Below are positions 29,920 through 38,216 of a DNA stretch of 64,000 nt, piece by piece. The translations under genes were made by a program, and so were the position numbers. The notes below the pieces were generated by a model. It did not search any database. It had not been told where the DNA came from and saw only the letters and a list, made by a program, of their open reading frames with translations. Origin of the DNA: Nocardioides jensenii JCM 1364 = NBRC 14755 (lineage in GTDB: Bacteria > Actinomycetota > Actinomycetes > Propionibacteriales > Nocardioidaceae); contig NZ_BCRJ01000011.1 in NCBI RefSeq assembly GCF_001552535.1, positions 1-64,000 on the forward strand. The letters run 5' to 3'. Each line of letters starts with the position of its first letter. The first letter of the stretch is position 1.

Positions 29920-30539
29920 AGCGCACTCTCATCGCTGCAACCGCTCTCGCCCTGGCGGGAACCCTCGCCGGCTGCGGGGGTAACGACGAGCCGAAGGCCG
30001 ACCCGACGCAACCACCCACTACGAGTTCGTCGCCGACCCCTACCAGCGACGCAGGCGGCCCGCCAACTGACTGGGAATCGAACTTCACCCAGGCAGAGCT
30101 GGCCGCGGGCAAGAAGGCCCTCGCCCGCTGGCAGAAGTGGCGCCAGCTCTCGGCCGAGATCTACCGGAACGGCGTGCTCACCCCGGGAGCCAAGGCCACG
30201 CTCCAGGAGTACGACTTCTGGTGGCAGCGCGACATGGTGACTTTGGGTGAGACCTACGAGAAGGGCGGCCTGCGACGAGAGACCGACGTCGAAGCTCTGT
30301 GGTCCTACGTGAAGTCAGTTCGGCTCAACAACGGTGGCAAGTCAGGCGAAGTAGTGATCGTCGAATGCACCGACTACGAGCCTCTGCGCTACACCCGAAA
30401 CGGGAAGCCGCAGAAGATCAACAAGCCGAAGCATCTCGTGACGCCGCTGCTGATCACGATGACCAAGCCGGACGAGCAGCATGGCTGGATGTATTACGAG
30501 ACAGATCTGAAGGACAAGAAGTCGTGCGCCGCGGAGTGA
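29916..30539 (+). CDS. Secreted lipoprotein
   Basis: 207 aa from ATG 29916, with AGGAAGGA before it. The signal peptide MKRTLIAATALALAGTLAGC ends in a lipobox (LAGC), then comes a Thr/Pro/Ser linker (about 35 residues) and a globular domain with ALARWQKWRQLSAEIYRNG. The domain resembles the SnoaL/NTF2-like cores of lipoproteins near actinobacterial pilus or T4SS genes, but I do not recognise a family. First structural gene of the Tad operon. Confidence 0.85.
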   Translation: MKRTLIAATALALAGTLAGCGGNDEPKADPTQPPTTSSSPTPTSDAGGPPTDWESNFTQAELAAGKKALARWQKWRQLSAEIYRNGVLTPGAKATLQEYDFWWQRDMVTLGETYEKGGLRRETDVEALWSYVKSVRLNNGGKSGEVVIVECTDYEPLRYTRNGKPQKINKPKHLVTPLLITMTKPDEQHGWMYYETDLKDKKSCAAE

Positions 30540-31447
30540 GTGCTGCGGCAGCAGCCGCGATGTTGGTCTCGTTTGTCGTGGTTCTGGTGATCGGCACCAG
30601 CAGCCCTGCAATGGCGGACTGCCCTCCTGACCCGGTCGACGAGACGGGACTTTGCCTCTCCGACACCGTCCCAGGGAACCCGGGGGATACTGATCCCGGC
30701 GACCCGGGGGATGCGGGCGATGGGCCTAGCGGACCGGCTTGCCCCGGCGCTCCGAATGGGATCTGCGTCAACGACTACGGCTTCATCTGGAACAGCGCCC
30801 ACAACTGCTACGCATTCCCGCTGGACCCGCAGCCCGAGGCGAACAGCCCCCTTTGGGGTGGCCATGACCCGGCCGAAGGCACCATCTGGTCGTGCGATCC
30901 CACGGTCTCGGTTCCCGAGAACGTGTGGTTCGTGCCCAACGGGGCGGCGGTGATCGACCCGGGCCAGGTGGCGCAGCAGCTCGTGGAGCGGGCTCCGTTC
31001 GAACTGGCCAACGCGCACATCGCGCCGCCACCGACCTACCACACGTACATCAGCTACTCGAATTGGATGTGGATCCCCGAGGGCCAGTGGCACGACGTGT
31101 CGGTGAGCCTGACGGTTGCGGGCGCGACGGTCACATTGACGGCGACGCCGGACTACACCTCGTGGGACATGGGCAACGGAGCGACCGTCTCGTGTGTGGG
31201 TCCCGGCCGTGAGTGGGTCAAGGGGATGCCTGAGGACGCGCCGACGAACTGCTCGTACGCCTACGACGAGATGAAGGACCCCGAGGGCGACAAGTGGACG
31301 GTGTCGGCTCGGATCAACTACTCGGTCGGCTGGACCTGTACCGGCAACTGCGGCGGCCAGACCAGCGGCGACCTCGGCGACGTGACCGCGCTCGCCGGTG
31401 ACTCGACCTCGATCACGGTGTATCAGCGACAGACAGTAGTGAGGTAG
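30524..31447 (+). CDS. Secreted protein of the Tad operon, unknown function
   Basis: 307 aa from GTG 30524, overlapping the lipoprotein by 16 nt. The signal peptide (VSAAAAAAMLVSFVVVLVIG, then SSPAMA-D) is followed by a Gly/Asp/Pro linker with GNPGDTDPGDPGDAGD and a domain with six or more cysteines (NSAHNCYAF, WSCDPT, VSCVGPG, NCSYAY, WTCTGNC), probably disulfide-linked outside the cell. PKD/Ig-like beta pattern in SLTVAGATVTLTATP. Tad operons of actinobacteria often carry such an ATP-GTP-free secreted protein here. Confidence 0.75.
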   Translation: MRRGVSAAAAAAMLVSFVVVLVIGTSSPAMADCPPDPVDETGLCLSDTVPGNPGDTDPGDPGDAGDGPSGPACPGAPNGICVNDYGFIWNSAHNCYAFPLDPQPEANSPLWGGHDPAEGTIWSCDPTVSVPENVWFVPNGAAVIDPGQVAQQLVERAPFELANAHIAPPPTYHTYISYSNWMWIPEGQWHDVSVSLTVAGATVTLTATPDYTSWDMGNGATVSCVGPGREWVKGMPEDAPTNCSYAYDEMKDPEGDKWTVSARINYSVGWTCTGNCGGQTSGDLGDVTALAGDSTSITVYQRQTVVR

Positions 31448-31449
31448 AT

Positions 31450-32229
31450 GTGACCAGCCTGGATTCTTGGACGTCGCGCCGGGCCAACGACCGACGTGCG
31501 GCGCCGCTGCCGGGCGGCCTGCCTGGTGCGGCCTCGCTGTCGAAGGCGGTGTCGAAGGCTCCGCGGAAGTACGGCCAGATGCTGATGAGCGTGCTGGTTG
31601 TGATCGCGGCGGTGATCGCGGGCGGTTGGCTCTATGTCAACAAGGGCGGCGTGGAGGAGGTGTTGGTGGTTGCCCAGCCGATCCCGGCTGGGCACCCGAT
31701 CACCGAGGACGATGTCCGCACCTCCAAGGACCCGCTCCTGGTCTCGCGAAGCGTGTCTGGCATCGACGGGGCGATCCTGGTCTCCGATGTCGACTCGGTG
31801 TTCGGGCAGCGCACCACGGTCGCACTGTTGCCGGGTCAGGTGCTGACACAGGACTCGCTGACCAGCGACCTGCTGCCGCAGGAGGGCAAGCGCCTGATCG
31901 CGGTGAACCTCCCGGCCGGCCGGGTGCCTGAGACCTTGGCCCCTGGTTCGGTGGTCGACGCGATCGCGGTGCCGCAGGAGGGGCAGGCGGGTGACCCGAA
32001 GGCTCTCGATGACCCGGTGGTGATCTCGGCCGGTGCCACGGTGTACTCCTCGAAGCAGTCGCATGACGGCACCGTGGTGGTCACGATCCTGATCGCGGAG
32101 ACCGACGCGAAGACGGTGGCGGCGTACGGGGCGGTGGGGCAGCTGACGCTGCTGCAGGCCCCGATTACCGAGGGTGACCCAGCTGACTCCGCCCCGCAGG
32201 ACGACGGCGCTGCCGGAGGGCAGGGCTGA
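31450..32229 (+). CDS. cpaB: CpaB/RcpC-like SAF-domain pilus assembly protein
   Basis: 259 aa from GTG 31450. A membrane anchor (residues about 39-58, MLMSVLVVIAAVIAGGWLYV) is followed by a SAF domain: VVAQPIPAGHPITEDDVR is the typical entry, then LLPGQVLTQDSL and GKRLIAVNLPAGRVPETLAPG. CpaB/RcpC proteins act outside the membrane in Tad pilus assembly. 2 nt after the previous stop. Confidence 0.82.
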   Translation: MTSLDSWTSRRANDRRAAPLPGGLPGAASLSKAVSKAPRKYGQMLMSVLVVIAAVIAGGWLYVNKGGVEEVLVVAQPIPAGHPITEDDVRTSKDPLLVSRSVSGIDGAILVSDVDSVFGQRTTVALLPGQVLTQDSLTSDLLPQEGKRLIAVNLPAGRVPETLAPGSVVDAIAVPQEGQAGDPKALDDPVVISAGATVYSSKQSHDGTVVVTILIAETDAKTVAAYGAVGQLTLLQAPITEGDPADSAPQDDGAAGGQG

Positions 32230-33062
32230 TGCTCATCGCTGTGTGCTGCGACCGCGGCGCCCCGGGGTCGACGACGACGTCGTTGGCGCTGGGCGTCTCG
32301 ACACCGGAGCCCACGATCGTGGTCGAGGCCGACCCGTACGGCGGTGACCTCGCCCTGGGGTGTGTAGCACCCGGTGGCCATGGTGAGGCGTTCCCGCCGA
32401 CTCCGACGGTGCTGACCTTGGCGACCGAGGCACGTACGTCGGTGACCCCCGGTCTGGCGGCCAGCAAGGCCCATGAGTTCACGGGATCGACGCGGATAGT
32501 GCCGGGACACTTCTCGGCCGAGCAGGCCGCAGGCGTGAAGAACTGGGCTCCACTGGCCGAGGCGCTGCGCGCCTCTGCATCGCGCGTCGTTGCCGACCTC
32601 GGACGGATCCACTCCAGTTCGCCGAGCATCCCGGTGGCGGCGGCCGCCGATGTGGTCGTGATGGTGACCCGCCCCGAGGTGGGTGCGGTGATGCACCTCA
32701 AGGACAGGCTGGAGCGGCTCGCTCCGGTGCTGGCGAACATCCGCAACGCCCCGCCGATCGTGGTGCCGGTGGTGGTGACGCCGAAGCGGATCGCCGGGTC
32801 GGTGCTCGAGCACGTCGGTCGGATGCTGGCGCCGAGCAACGCCGCCGGCGTCATCGCCGGGATCGGCTGGATCGCGCTGGACCCCACAGGGGTCGAGGCG
32901 ATTCACGCCGGCCAGGTCGGCGGCAAGAACGAGCGCACGCCGCTGCTGAGGTCCGCGGGCGTACTCAACGACCAGATCAACCAGGCCGCTGGTGTCGGGC
33001 CGTACGGCGCGCATGAGGCTGCAGCGGTGGACGCGTACGCCGGCCAGGGGGGAGAGGCGTGA
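32229..33062 (+). CDS. tadZ: TadZ/CpaE-like ParA-family protein with degenerate P-loop
   Basis: 277 aa. The N-terminus keeps the ParA/MinD fold start, but the deviant Walker A reads RGAPGSTTTS, without the lysines of KGGxGKT. VVEADPYGGDLA and VVADLGRIHSS mark the switch regions. TadZ/CpaE proteins localise the pilus machine and often have poor ATPase motifs. Start and stop overlap both neighbours. Confidence 0.75.
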   Translation: MLIAVCCDRGAPGSTTTSLALGVSTPEPTIVVEADPYGGDLALGCVAPGGHGEAFPPTPTVLTLATEARTSVTPGLAASKAHEFTGSTRIVPGHFSAEQAAGVKNWAPLAEALRASASRVVADLGRIHSSSPSIPVAAAADVVVMVTRPEVGAVMHLKDRLERLAPVLANIRNAPPIVVPVVVTPKRIAGSVLEHVGRMLAPSNAAGVIAGIGWIALDPTGVEAIHAGQVGGKNERTPLLRSAGVLNDQINQAAGVGPYGAHEAAAVDAYAGQGGEA

Positions 33063-34561
33063 TGAACAGCAACAACGGAGCCAGCTCGAATGGCCGTGGC
33101 GCGCACGTGAACGGGATGCACCTGAAGCAGCTCGTGCCGGTCGACCAGGTACTGGTCAAGCGTCTCCAGTCGCGCGTGGGTGCTCGCCGCGGGAAGGCGC
33201 TGGAGGAGTTCCGCCGGAACAGCCAGCCGATCCCCAAGGGCGAGGACGCCCGGCAGCACACCGAAGCCCTGCTGGCCTCGGTGCTGGCCGAGTACGAGTC
33301 CGACCTGGTCGAGGACGGCCACAACCCGCTGGAGGAAGACGCCCGGGACCGGCTGGAGGCCGCGCTCAAGGCCCAGTTGTTCGGCGCGGGCAACCTCGAT
33401 CAGCTGCTGGAGGATCCCGAGGCCGAGGACATCGTGATCAACAGTTGGCAGAACGTGTTCGTCACCTACGCCGACGGCACCAAGGCGCAGATGCCGCCGG
33501 TCGCCTCCTCGGACAAGGAGCTGGAGGAGATCGTCAAGACGATTTCTGCCCACGACGGCCTGTCCACCCGTCCCTTCGATCTGATCAACTACAACGTCAC
33601 CCTCAGGCTGCACGACGGCTCACGTCTGCACGCGGTCCAGGGGGTGAGCGCGAACGGTCTGTCGATCTCGATCCGCAAGCACCGCCACAAGAGGGCCACC
33701 CTGCTTCCGCTTCCCGGGCTGGCCGAGCGGGAGCGCGCCGCCGGGGTTCCGGAGTCGCTGCGCACCAAGGACCTGCTGAGCGAGGGAACCGTCGACCACG
33801 ACCTCGCCGCGTTCCTGTCCGCGCTGGTGAAGGCGCGTCAGAACATCATGATCGCCGGAGCCGTAAGTGCGGGGAAGACCACGCTTGTGCGGGCGCTGGC
33901 CTCCGAAATAGACCCGATCGAGCGTCTGGTCACCGTGGAGCGGTCCATCGAGCTCGGCCTGCATGAGGACCCCGAGCGCCACCCCGACATCGTGCCGCTC
34001 GAGGAGCGGCTGGCGAACGTCGAAGGAGAAGGCGCAATCGGGTTGGCCGACCTGGTGCGCAACTCGCTGCGGATGAACCCCTCGCGGGTGATCGTGGGCG
34101 AGGTCTTGGGTGATGAGGTCATCACGATGCTCAACGCCATGGCCCAGGGCAACGACGGGTCGCTGAGCACGATCCACGCGAACTCCTCGCGCGATGTCAT
34201 CGGGAAGATCCAGACCTACGCTCTGCAGGCTCAGGAGCGGTTGCCGTTCGAGGCCACCAACGGCCTGATCGCGAACGCACTGAACTTCATCGTGTTCCTT
34301 CGCCGGATCCGCACCGAGGACGGCCGTCAGCGCCGGATCGTCGAGTCGATCCGTGAGGTTGCCGGACGTGATGAGGACGGCGTGAAGACGACCGAGTTGT
34401 GGAAGTACAACAGGGCCACCGGTCGCACCGAGTTCACCCGGAAGGCGATCATCCGCGAGGAAGCCCTCCTCGATGTCGGCTGGGACCCCGATGGCACGAC
34501 GGACCTGAACAGGTTCGCCGAGCCGAGCGGTGCCAACGGCGATGAGGGGTGGCAGATCTGA
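33062..34561 (+). CDS. tadA: TadA/CpaF secretion ATPase
   Basis: 499 aa from ATG 33062 (GTG 33059 also possible). VirB11-type ATPase: N-terminal domain with PEAEDIVINSWQNVFVTYADG, Walker A AGAVSAGKTTLVRAL, Asp box RNSLRMNPSRVIVGEVLGDE with Walker B, and the His box GNDGSLSTIHANSSRDV. It powers pilus extension, and probably retraction, at the inner membrane. As in other CpaF proteins, about 200 residues precede the ATPase core. Confidence 0.93.
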   Translation: MNSNNGASSNGRGAHVNGMHLKQLVPVDQVLVKRLQSRVGARRGKALEEFRRNSQPIPKGEDARQHTEALLASVLAEYESDLVEDGHNPLEEDARDRLEAALKAQLFGAGNLDQLLEDPEAEDIVINSWQNVFVTYADGTKAQMPPVASSDKELEEIVKTISAHDGLSTRPFDLINYNVTLRLHDGSRLHAVQGVSANGLSISIRKHRHKRATLLPLPGLAERERAAGVPESLRTKDLLSEGTVDHDLAAFLSALVKARQNIMIAGAVSAGKTTLVRALASEIDPIERLVTVERSIELGLHEDPERHPDIVPLEERLANVEGEGAIGLADLVRNSLRMNPSRVIVGEVLGDEVITMLNAMAQGNDGSLSTIHANSSRDVIGKIQTYALQAQERLPFEATNGLIANALNFIVFLRRIRTEDGRQRRIVESIREVAGRDEDGVKTTELWKYNRATGRTEFTRKAIIREEALLDVGWDPDGTTDLNRFAEPSGANGDEGWQI

Positions 34562-35436
34562 TGACCCTCTTCGTGGCCTGCGTCCTGGCGGTCAGCCTCG
34601 GCATCATCGGGGTGATCCGCACCGCCCGCGGCAAGAACCTGCTCCCGGCGCGGGTGACCACGGCCCGGCGCAAGGTGGCCGACCCCCAGCAGGCTGCCCG
34701 GCAGGTCACGATCGCGCTGATCGTCGGCGTCGTGGTCGGGATCTTGACCCGTTGGCCGGTGGCCGGGCTGATGGCGGTCGCTGTGGTGATCTTGTGGCCG
34801 AAGCTGGCGCGCTCGGGTGCGATCGAGAAGCACAGCGTGGCCAAGATCGAGGCGATCGCGAACTGGACGGAGTCGCTGCGCGATGCCGCTGCCTCCGAGT
34901 CGGGGCTGGAGCAGGCGCTGCCGGCAACCCTGGACGGTGCGCCGGCGCTGCTGCGCCGGCCGTTGCGGAACCTGGTCAACGCCCTGGACCTGCGTACGCC
35001 GCTGCCGGTCGCGTTGGCCCACTTCGCCGACGAGGTCGATGACCGGGGCGCCGACAAAGTCGTGATCGCACTCTCGCTGACAGCCCAGCAGCGTGCCGGG
35101 AGCCTCAAGCGGGTGCTCACGACGCTGGCCTCCAATACTCGTGCCGAGCTGGAGATGCGCCGCAAGGTGCTCACCGAGCGCAACGGCGTCCGCCGTCAGT
35201 CCAACCAGGTCGCGCTCGGCCTGCTCGCGCTGGCCGGGCTGCAGGCGGTCTTCCTGCGCGGCTGGGTCGAGCCGTACAGCACGGTGTACGGACAGATGGT
35301 CCTCGCCGTGCTGGCCGCGGTCTACGTGGGCCTGCTGGTGCGGTTGCAGCGGCTGGCCTCCCCTGAGCCACACCCCCGATTCCTGTCCGGGGCAGACGCC
35401 CTGGCACAGGCCACGGGCCGGGAGGTGGCCTGGTGA
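34561..35436 (+). CDS. tadB: TadB-like inner-membrane platform protein
   Basis: 291 aa from ATG 34561, overlapping the tadA stop. Type II secretion F-domain: WTESLRDAAASESGLEQALPAT and the repeat-like LTAQQRAGSLKRVLTTLA. Hydrophobic segments lie at residues about 1-20, 55-85 and two near the C-terminus. It pairs with TadC to form the platform on which TadA acts. Confidence 0.88.
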   Translation: MTLFVACVLAVSLGIIGVIRTARGKNLLPARVTTARRKVADPQQAARQVTIALIVGVVVGILTRWPVAGLMAVAVVILWPKLARSGAIEKHSVAKIEAIANWTESLRDAAASESGLEQALPATLDGAPALLRRPLRNLVNALDLRTPLPVALAHFADEVDDRGADKVVIALSLTAQQRAGSLKRVLTTLASNTRAELEMRRKVLTERNGVRRQSNQVALGLLALAGLQAVFLRGWVEPYSTVYGQMVLAVLAAVYVGLLVRLQRLASPEPHPRFLSGADALAQATGREVAW

Positions 35437-36341
35437 TTCCGATGCTGATCGTCTCCGCGGTGGCGGGCCTCGGGCTGCTGCGGCTCCACCGGCTGGCGTT
35501 CCCCTCCGCGCCGCCGCTGGCCGACCAGGCGGCTCGGTGGGAACGGGCACGCGCCCGGGCCGGTCGCCGTGCCCGTCTCGACATCGCACCTGAGGACCAG
35601 ACCTGGTCGAAGAGGGCCGCGGAGTGGTTCGCCGAGCAGCTGCGCACCCGCCGCCCCGACGACATGCAGACCTACGAGCGTGACCTCGCCGTCACGGGTC
35701 AGCCGATGGAGGAGTGGCTGGCCAAGCTTCTGGTGTGGTTCCTCATCGGCCTTCTCGGCCCGGTCGCGCTGGTGCTGCTCGGCAACGCCGCCGGACTGGG
35801 TATCCCGATCCTCGTCGCTCCCGCCCTGGGGCTCGTGAGTGCCGTGGTCGCGGTGATCGGCGAGGTCCGCCAGCTGCGGGAGACCGCCGGCAAGCGCCGC
35901 GAGGCACTGTGCGACGCGCTCTCGGACTTCCTCGACCTGGTCGTGATGTCGATGGAGGGCGGCCGCAGCCACGCCGACGCGCTGCCCACCGTGGCGCAGA
36001 TCGGCACCGGGTGGGCCTTCCACGCCCTCTACGACGCGATCGACAACGCCCGGCCCAACGGCATGACCCCGTGGGAGGCGCTGGGCGAGGTCGGTGAGCG
36101 GTTCGGCGTCGTGGAGCTGCTCGACCTCCGGGCATCGCTGAATCTGGCGCAGGACGAGGGCTCCAGCATCCGCAACACCCTCATCGCCCGCGCCCAGTCG
36201 ATGCGTGATGCCCGACTGGCCGATGCCCACGCCCGCGCGAACAAGTCCACCGACGCGATGCGCAACAACCTGATGGTCATGGCGCTGGTGGCCGCCGCGT
36301 ACGTGATCCTCGCCCGCGTCCTGTTCCTGTTCACCGCCTAG
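35433..36341 (+). CDS. tadC: TadC-like inner-membrane platform protein
   Basis: 302 aa. F-domain with LCDALSDFLDLVVMSMEGGR and LNLAQDEGSSIRNTLIARAQ. Transmembrane segments at about residues 1-14, 105-150 and the C-terminal NLMVMALVAAAYVILARVLF. ATGA overlap with tadB. Confidence 0.88.
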   Translation: MIPMLIVSAVAGLGLLRLHRLAFPSAPPLADQAARWERARARAGRRARLDIAPEDQTWSKRAAEWFAEQLRTRRPDDMQTYERDLAVTGQPMEEWLAKLLVWFLIGLLGPVALVLLGNAAGLGIPILVAPALGLVSAVVAVIGEVRQLRETAGKRREALCDALSDFLDLVVMSMEGGRSHADALPTVAQIGTGWAFHALYDAIDNARPNGMTPWEALGEVGERFGVVELLDLRASLNLAQDEGSSIRNTLIARAQSMRDARLADAHARANKSTDAMRNNLMVMALVAAAYVILARVLFLFTA

Positions 36342-36377
36342 CCCGAACCTCTACTGCTTGAAGAAAGGAACCATCTC

Positions 36378-36575
36378 ATGAACGAGTCCACCCACCTGAA
36401 GATGGCGATCGAGTACTGGCGCTCCCGCTGGGAGGTCGCCCAGCGAGACGAACGCGGAGCCTCGGCACCGGAGTACCTGGTGCTGCTGCTCGGCATCCTG
36501 GCGATCGCGGCACTGGCGATCATCGCCGTGCGCACCTTCGTCACCAACAAGGGCAACGAGCTCAACGGCCAGTAG
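36378..36575 (+). CDS. Flp-type pilin
   Basis: 65 aa, a typical actinobacterial Flp pilin. Prepilin cleavage site RDERG/ASAPEYLVLLLG with Glu at +5 of the mature protein, then a hydrophobic helix to about residue 55. The major pilus subunit is inferred from size and position. Good ribosome-binding site (GAAAGGAA). Confidence 0.85.
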   Translation: MNESTHLKMAIEYWRSRWEVAQRDERGASAPEYLVLLLGILAIAALAIIAVRTFVTNKGNELNGQ

Positions 36576-36624
36576 GACCGCAGATCCACGCTGCTACTGG
36601 ACAACGCGACGAAGAAGACCAGCC

Positions 36625-37038
36625 ATGACCATTCGGAAGCGCCTCCGGCCCCTGGGGTGCCTGCTGCCGCGCCGCCGCGACGAGCGCGGCATCGCGGCCC
36701 CGGAGTTCGTGGTCGTCATGCCGCTGGTGATGCTGGTCTTCCTGATGCTGGTGCAGTGGTCGGTGCAGTTGTACAACGACCGGATCGTGCACGCCGCGGC
36801 CCGTGAGGCAGCGGTCGACGCGGCCTCCTGGGAAGGCACCGAGGACGCTGGCAGGCAGACCGCCAACGAGTACCTGGCCGACTCTGGCAGCGACCTGTCC
36901 AACACCAGCGTCAAGATCAAGGTGGGGGCGACCGAGGTCACCGTCACCGTCTCCGGCGAGGTGATGACTCTCGTGCCCGGCTTCACCAAGCAGGTCTCCG
37001 CGACTGCCACCGTGCCACGGGAGAGGTTCGCAGAATGA
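36625..37038 (+). CDS. tadE: TadE-like minor pilin
   Basis: 137 aa. RRDERG/IAAPEFVVVMPLVM has the same pre-cleavage motif as the Flp pilin and Glu at +5, then a transmembrane helix and an extracellular beta-rich domain (KIKVGATEVTVTVSGEVMTL). Overlaps the next gene by 4 nt. Confidence 0.85.
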   Translation: MTIRKRLRPLGCLLPRRRDERGIAAPEFVVVMPLVMLVFLMLVQWSVQLYNDRIVHAAAREAAVDAASWEGTEDAGRQTANEYLADSGSDLSNTSVKIKVGATEVTVTVSGEVMTLVPGFTKQVSATATVPRERFAE

Positions 37039-37751
37039 CGCGGCCGCCGAGCGCGACACCAGACTGGCGAGACGTCATCGGCTCCTTCAGCCACGACGGC
37101 CCCGGCGGCGATGAAGCGCTCGCAGTCCAGCATCCGGACCTGATGGCCGCTCTCCAGGAGCTGACGCCCGACGACGAGCCGCTGAAGATCGGCGGGGAGA
37201 GCGTCACCCGCCAGACAGATGGGTCTTGGCGAGTCGGACGCGACAGGAACCTTGCCTCGCCGTGGGTCGTGGTCCAGTCGCTCCGTTCCTCCCGCCACCC
37301 CTACTCGCGCCACGGCCGTTCCTGGCGAGAGCGTCTTCGCGCACCCCGGGACGAGCGTGGCTACGCCGCCGTCGAGCTGCTGGCGATGACTACCGTGCTC
37401 GTCGGATTTATCACCGTCGTCGTCGGCGGCGGACGGATAGTCGACTCGAACAGCCAGGTTGATGACGCTGCCTATGCGGCCGCGCGGGCAGCATCCCTGG
37501 AATCGAACTTCCAGGCAGGACAGATCGCCGGCCGAGACGCTGCGGAGGATGCGCTGGCCGACCGGGGCAAGGCCTGCACCCGCCTGACCGTGTCGTTCGC
37601 GGGAACCGACTTCCGCACCTCAGGACACGTGAGGGTCGAGGTCACCTGCCACGCGAACCTGAGCGACGTTGTCGGGTTCGGCCTGCCTGGCGCCAAGAAC
37701 TTCACCAGCACGGCTGTGGTCCCTATCGAGCAGTACCGGCGGCTGCCGTGA
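37035..37751 (+). CDS. TadE-like minor pilin with long N-terminal extension
   Basis: 238 aa. The pilin core starts late: RDERG/YAAVELLAMTTVLVG lies near residue 108, so about 107 residues precede the prepilin site. The extension (DWRDVIGSFSHDGPGGDEAL, then KIGGESVTRQTDGSWRVGRD) is polar and would sit in the cytoplasm until cleavage. Prepilin leaders are normally 5-30 residues. A downstream start near residue 90 is possible but lacks a clear ribosome-binding site. The extracellular part has two cysteines. Confidence 0.75.
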   Translation: MTRPPSATPDWRDVIGSFSHDGPGGDEALAVQHPDLMAALQELTPDDEPLKIGGESVTRQTDGSWRVGRDRNLASPWVVVQSLRSSRHPYSRHGRSWRERLRAPRDERGYAAVELLAMTTVLVGFITVVVGGGRIVDSNSQVDDAAYAAARAASLESNFQAGQIAGRDAAEDALADRGKACTRLTVSFAGTDFRTSGHVRVEVTCHANLSDVVGFGLPGAKNFTSTAVVPIEQYRRLP

Positions 37752-38191
37752 CGGGTTCACGATTTCTGACGTCCCCGATGAGCCGACGGCTGCGGCGTCG
37801 GCGCGATGAGCGGGGTGTGGTCTCGACGTGGACGATCCTCATGGCCTCGGGGGTGTTCCTGGTGCTGCTGGGCCTGGTCTATGACGGCGGCAACGCCATG
37901 AATCAGCGGATCGCGGCGCACCGCGCCGCTGAGCAGGCCGCTCGTGCGGCCGCCGACGAGATGCGCGGCGTCCGTGACGGCACCGAAGGAATCAACCAGG
38001 CGACCGCGACCGCCCGCGCCAACCAGATCCTGCAGCAGGCCGGCTGGAGCGGCACCGTGAACATCGACGGCCTCGACGTCACGGTGAGGGTGACCGGTGG
38101 ATCGGACAACGCGTTCCTCAATGTCCTCGGCTTCACAAGCTTCCCGGTCGACGAGACCGGCACCGCAACGTCCATCACGGGCCCGAACTAG
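37748..38191 (+). CDS. TadE/TadG-like pilus protein
   Basis: 147 aa. RRRDERG/VVSTWTILMASG repeats the RDERG leader motif, but the Glu at +5 of typical pilins is replaced. The following helix and RIAAHRAAEQAARAAADEMRG are typical of the Tad/helicase-like N-terminus of TadG. Without Glu5 it may not enter the fibre in the usual way. ATGA overlap upstream. Confidence 0.78.
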   Translation: MTGSRFLTSPMSRRLRRRRDERGVVSTWTILMASGVFLVLLGLVYDGGNAMNQRIAAHRAAEQAARAAADEMRGVRDGTEGINQATATARANQILQQAGWSGTVNIDGLDVTVRVTGGSDNAFLNVLGFTSFPVDETGTATSITGPN

Positions 38192-38216
38192 GTTCCCGGG
38201 AGAGAGAAGAAACATC

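Noticed and set aside
38101-38108. TGTCCGAT on the minus strand
   Set aside because: Inside the TadE/G-like gene; no second box at the fixed distance.
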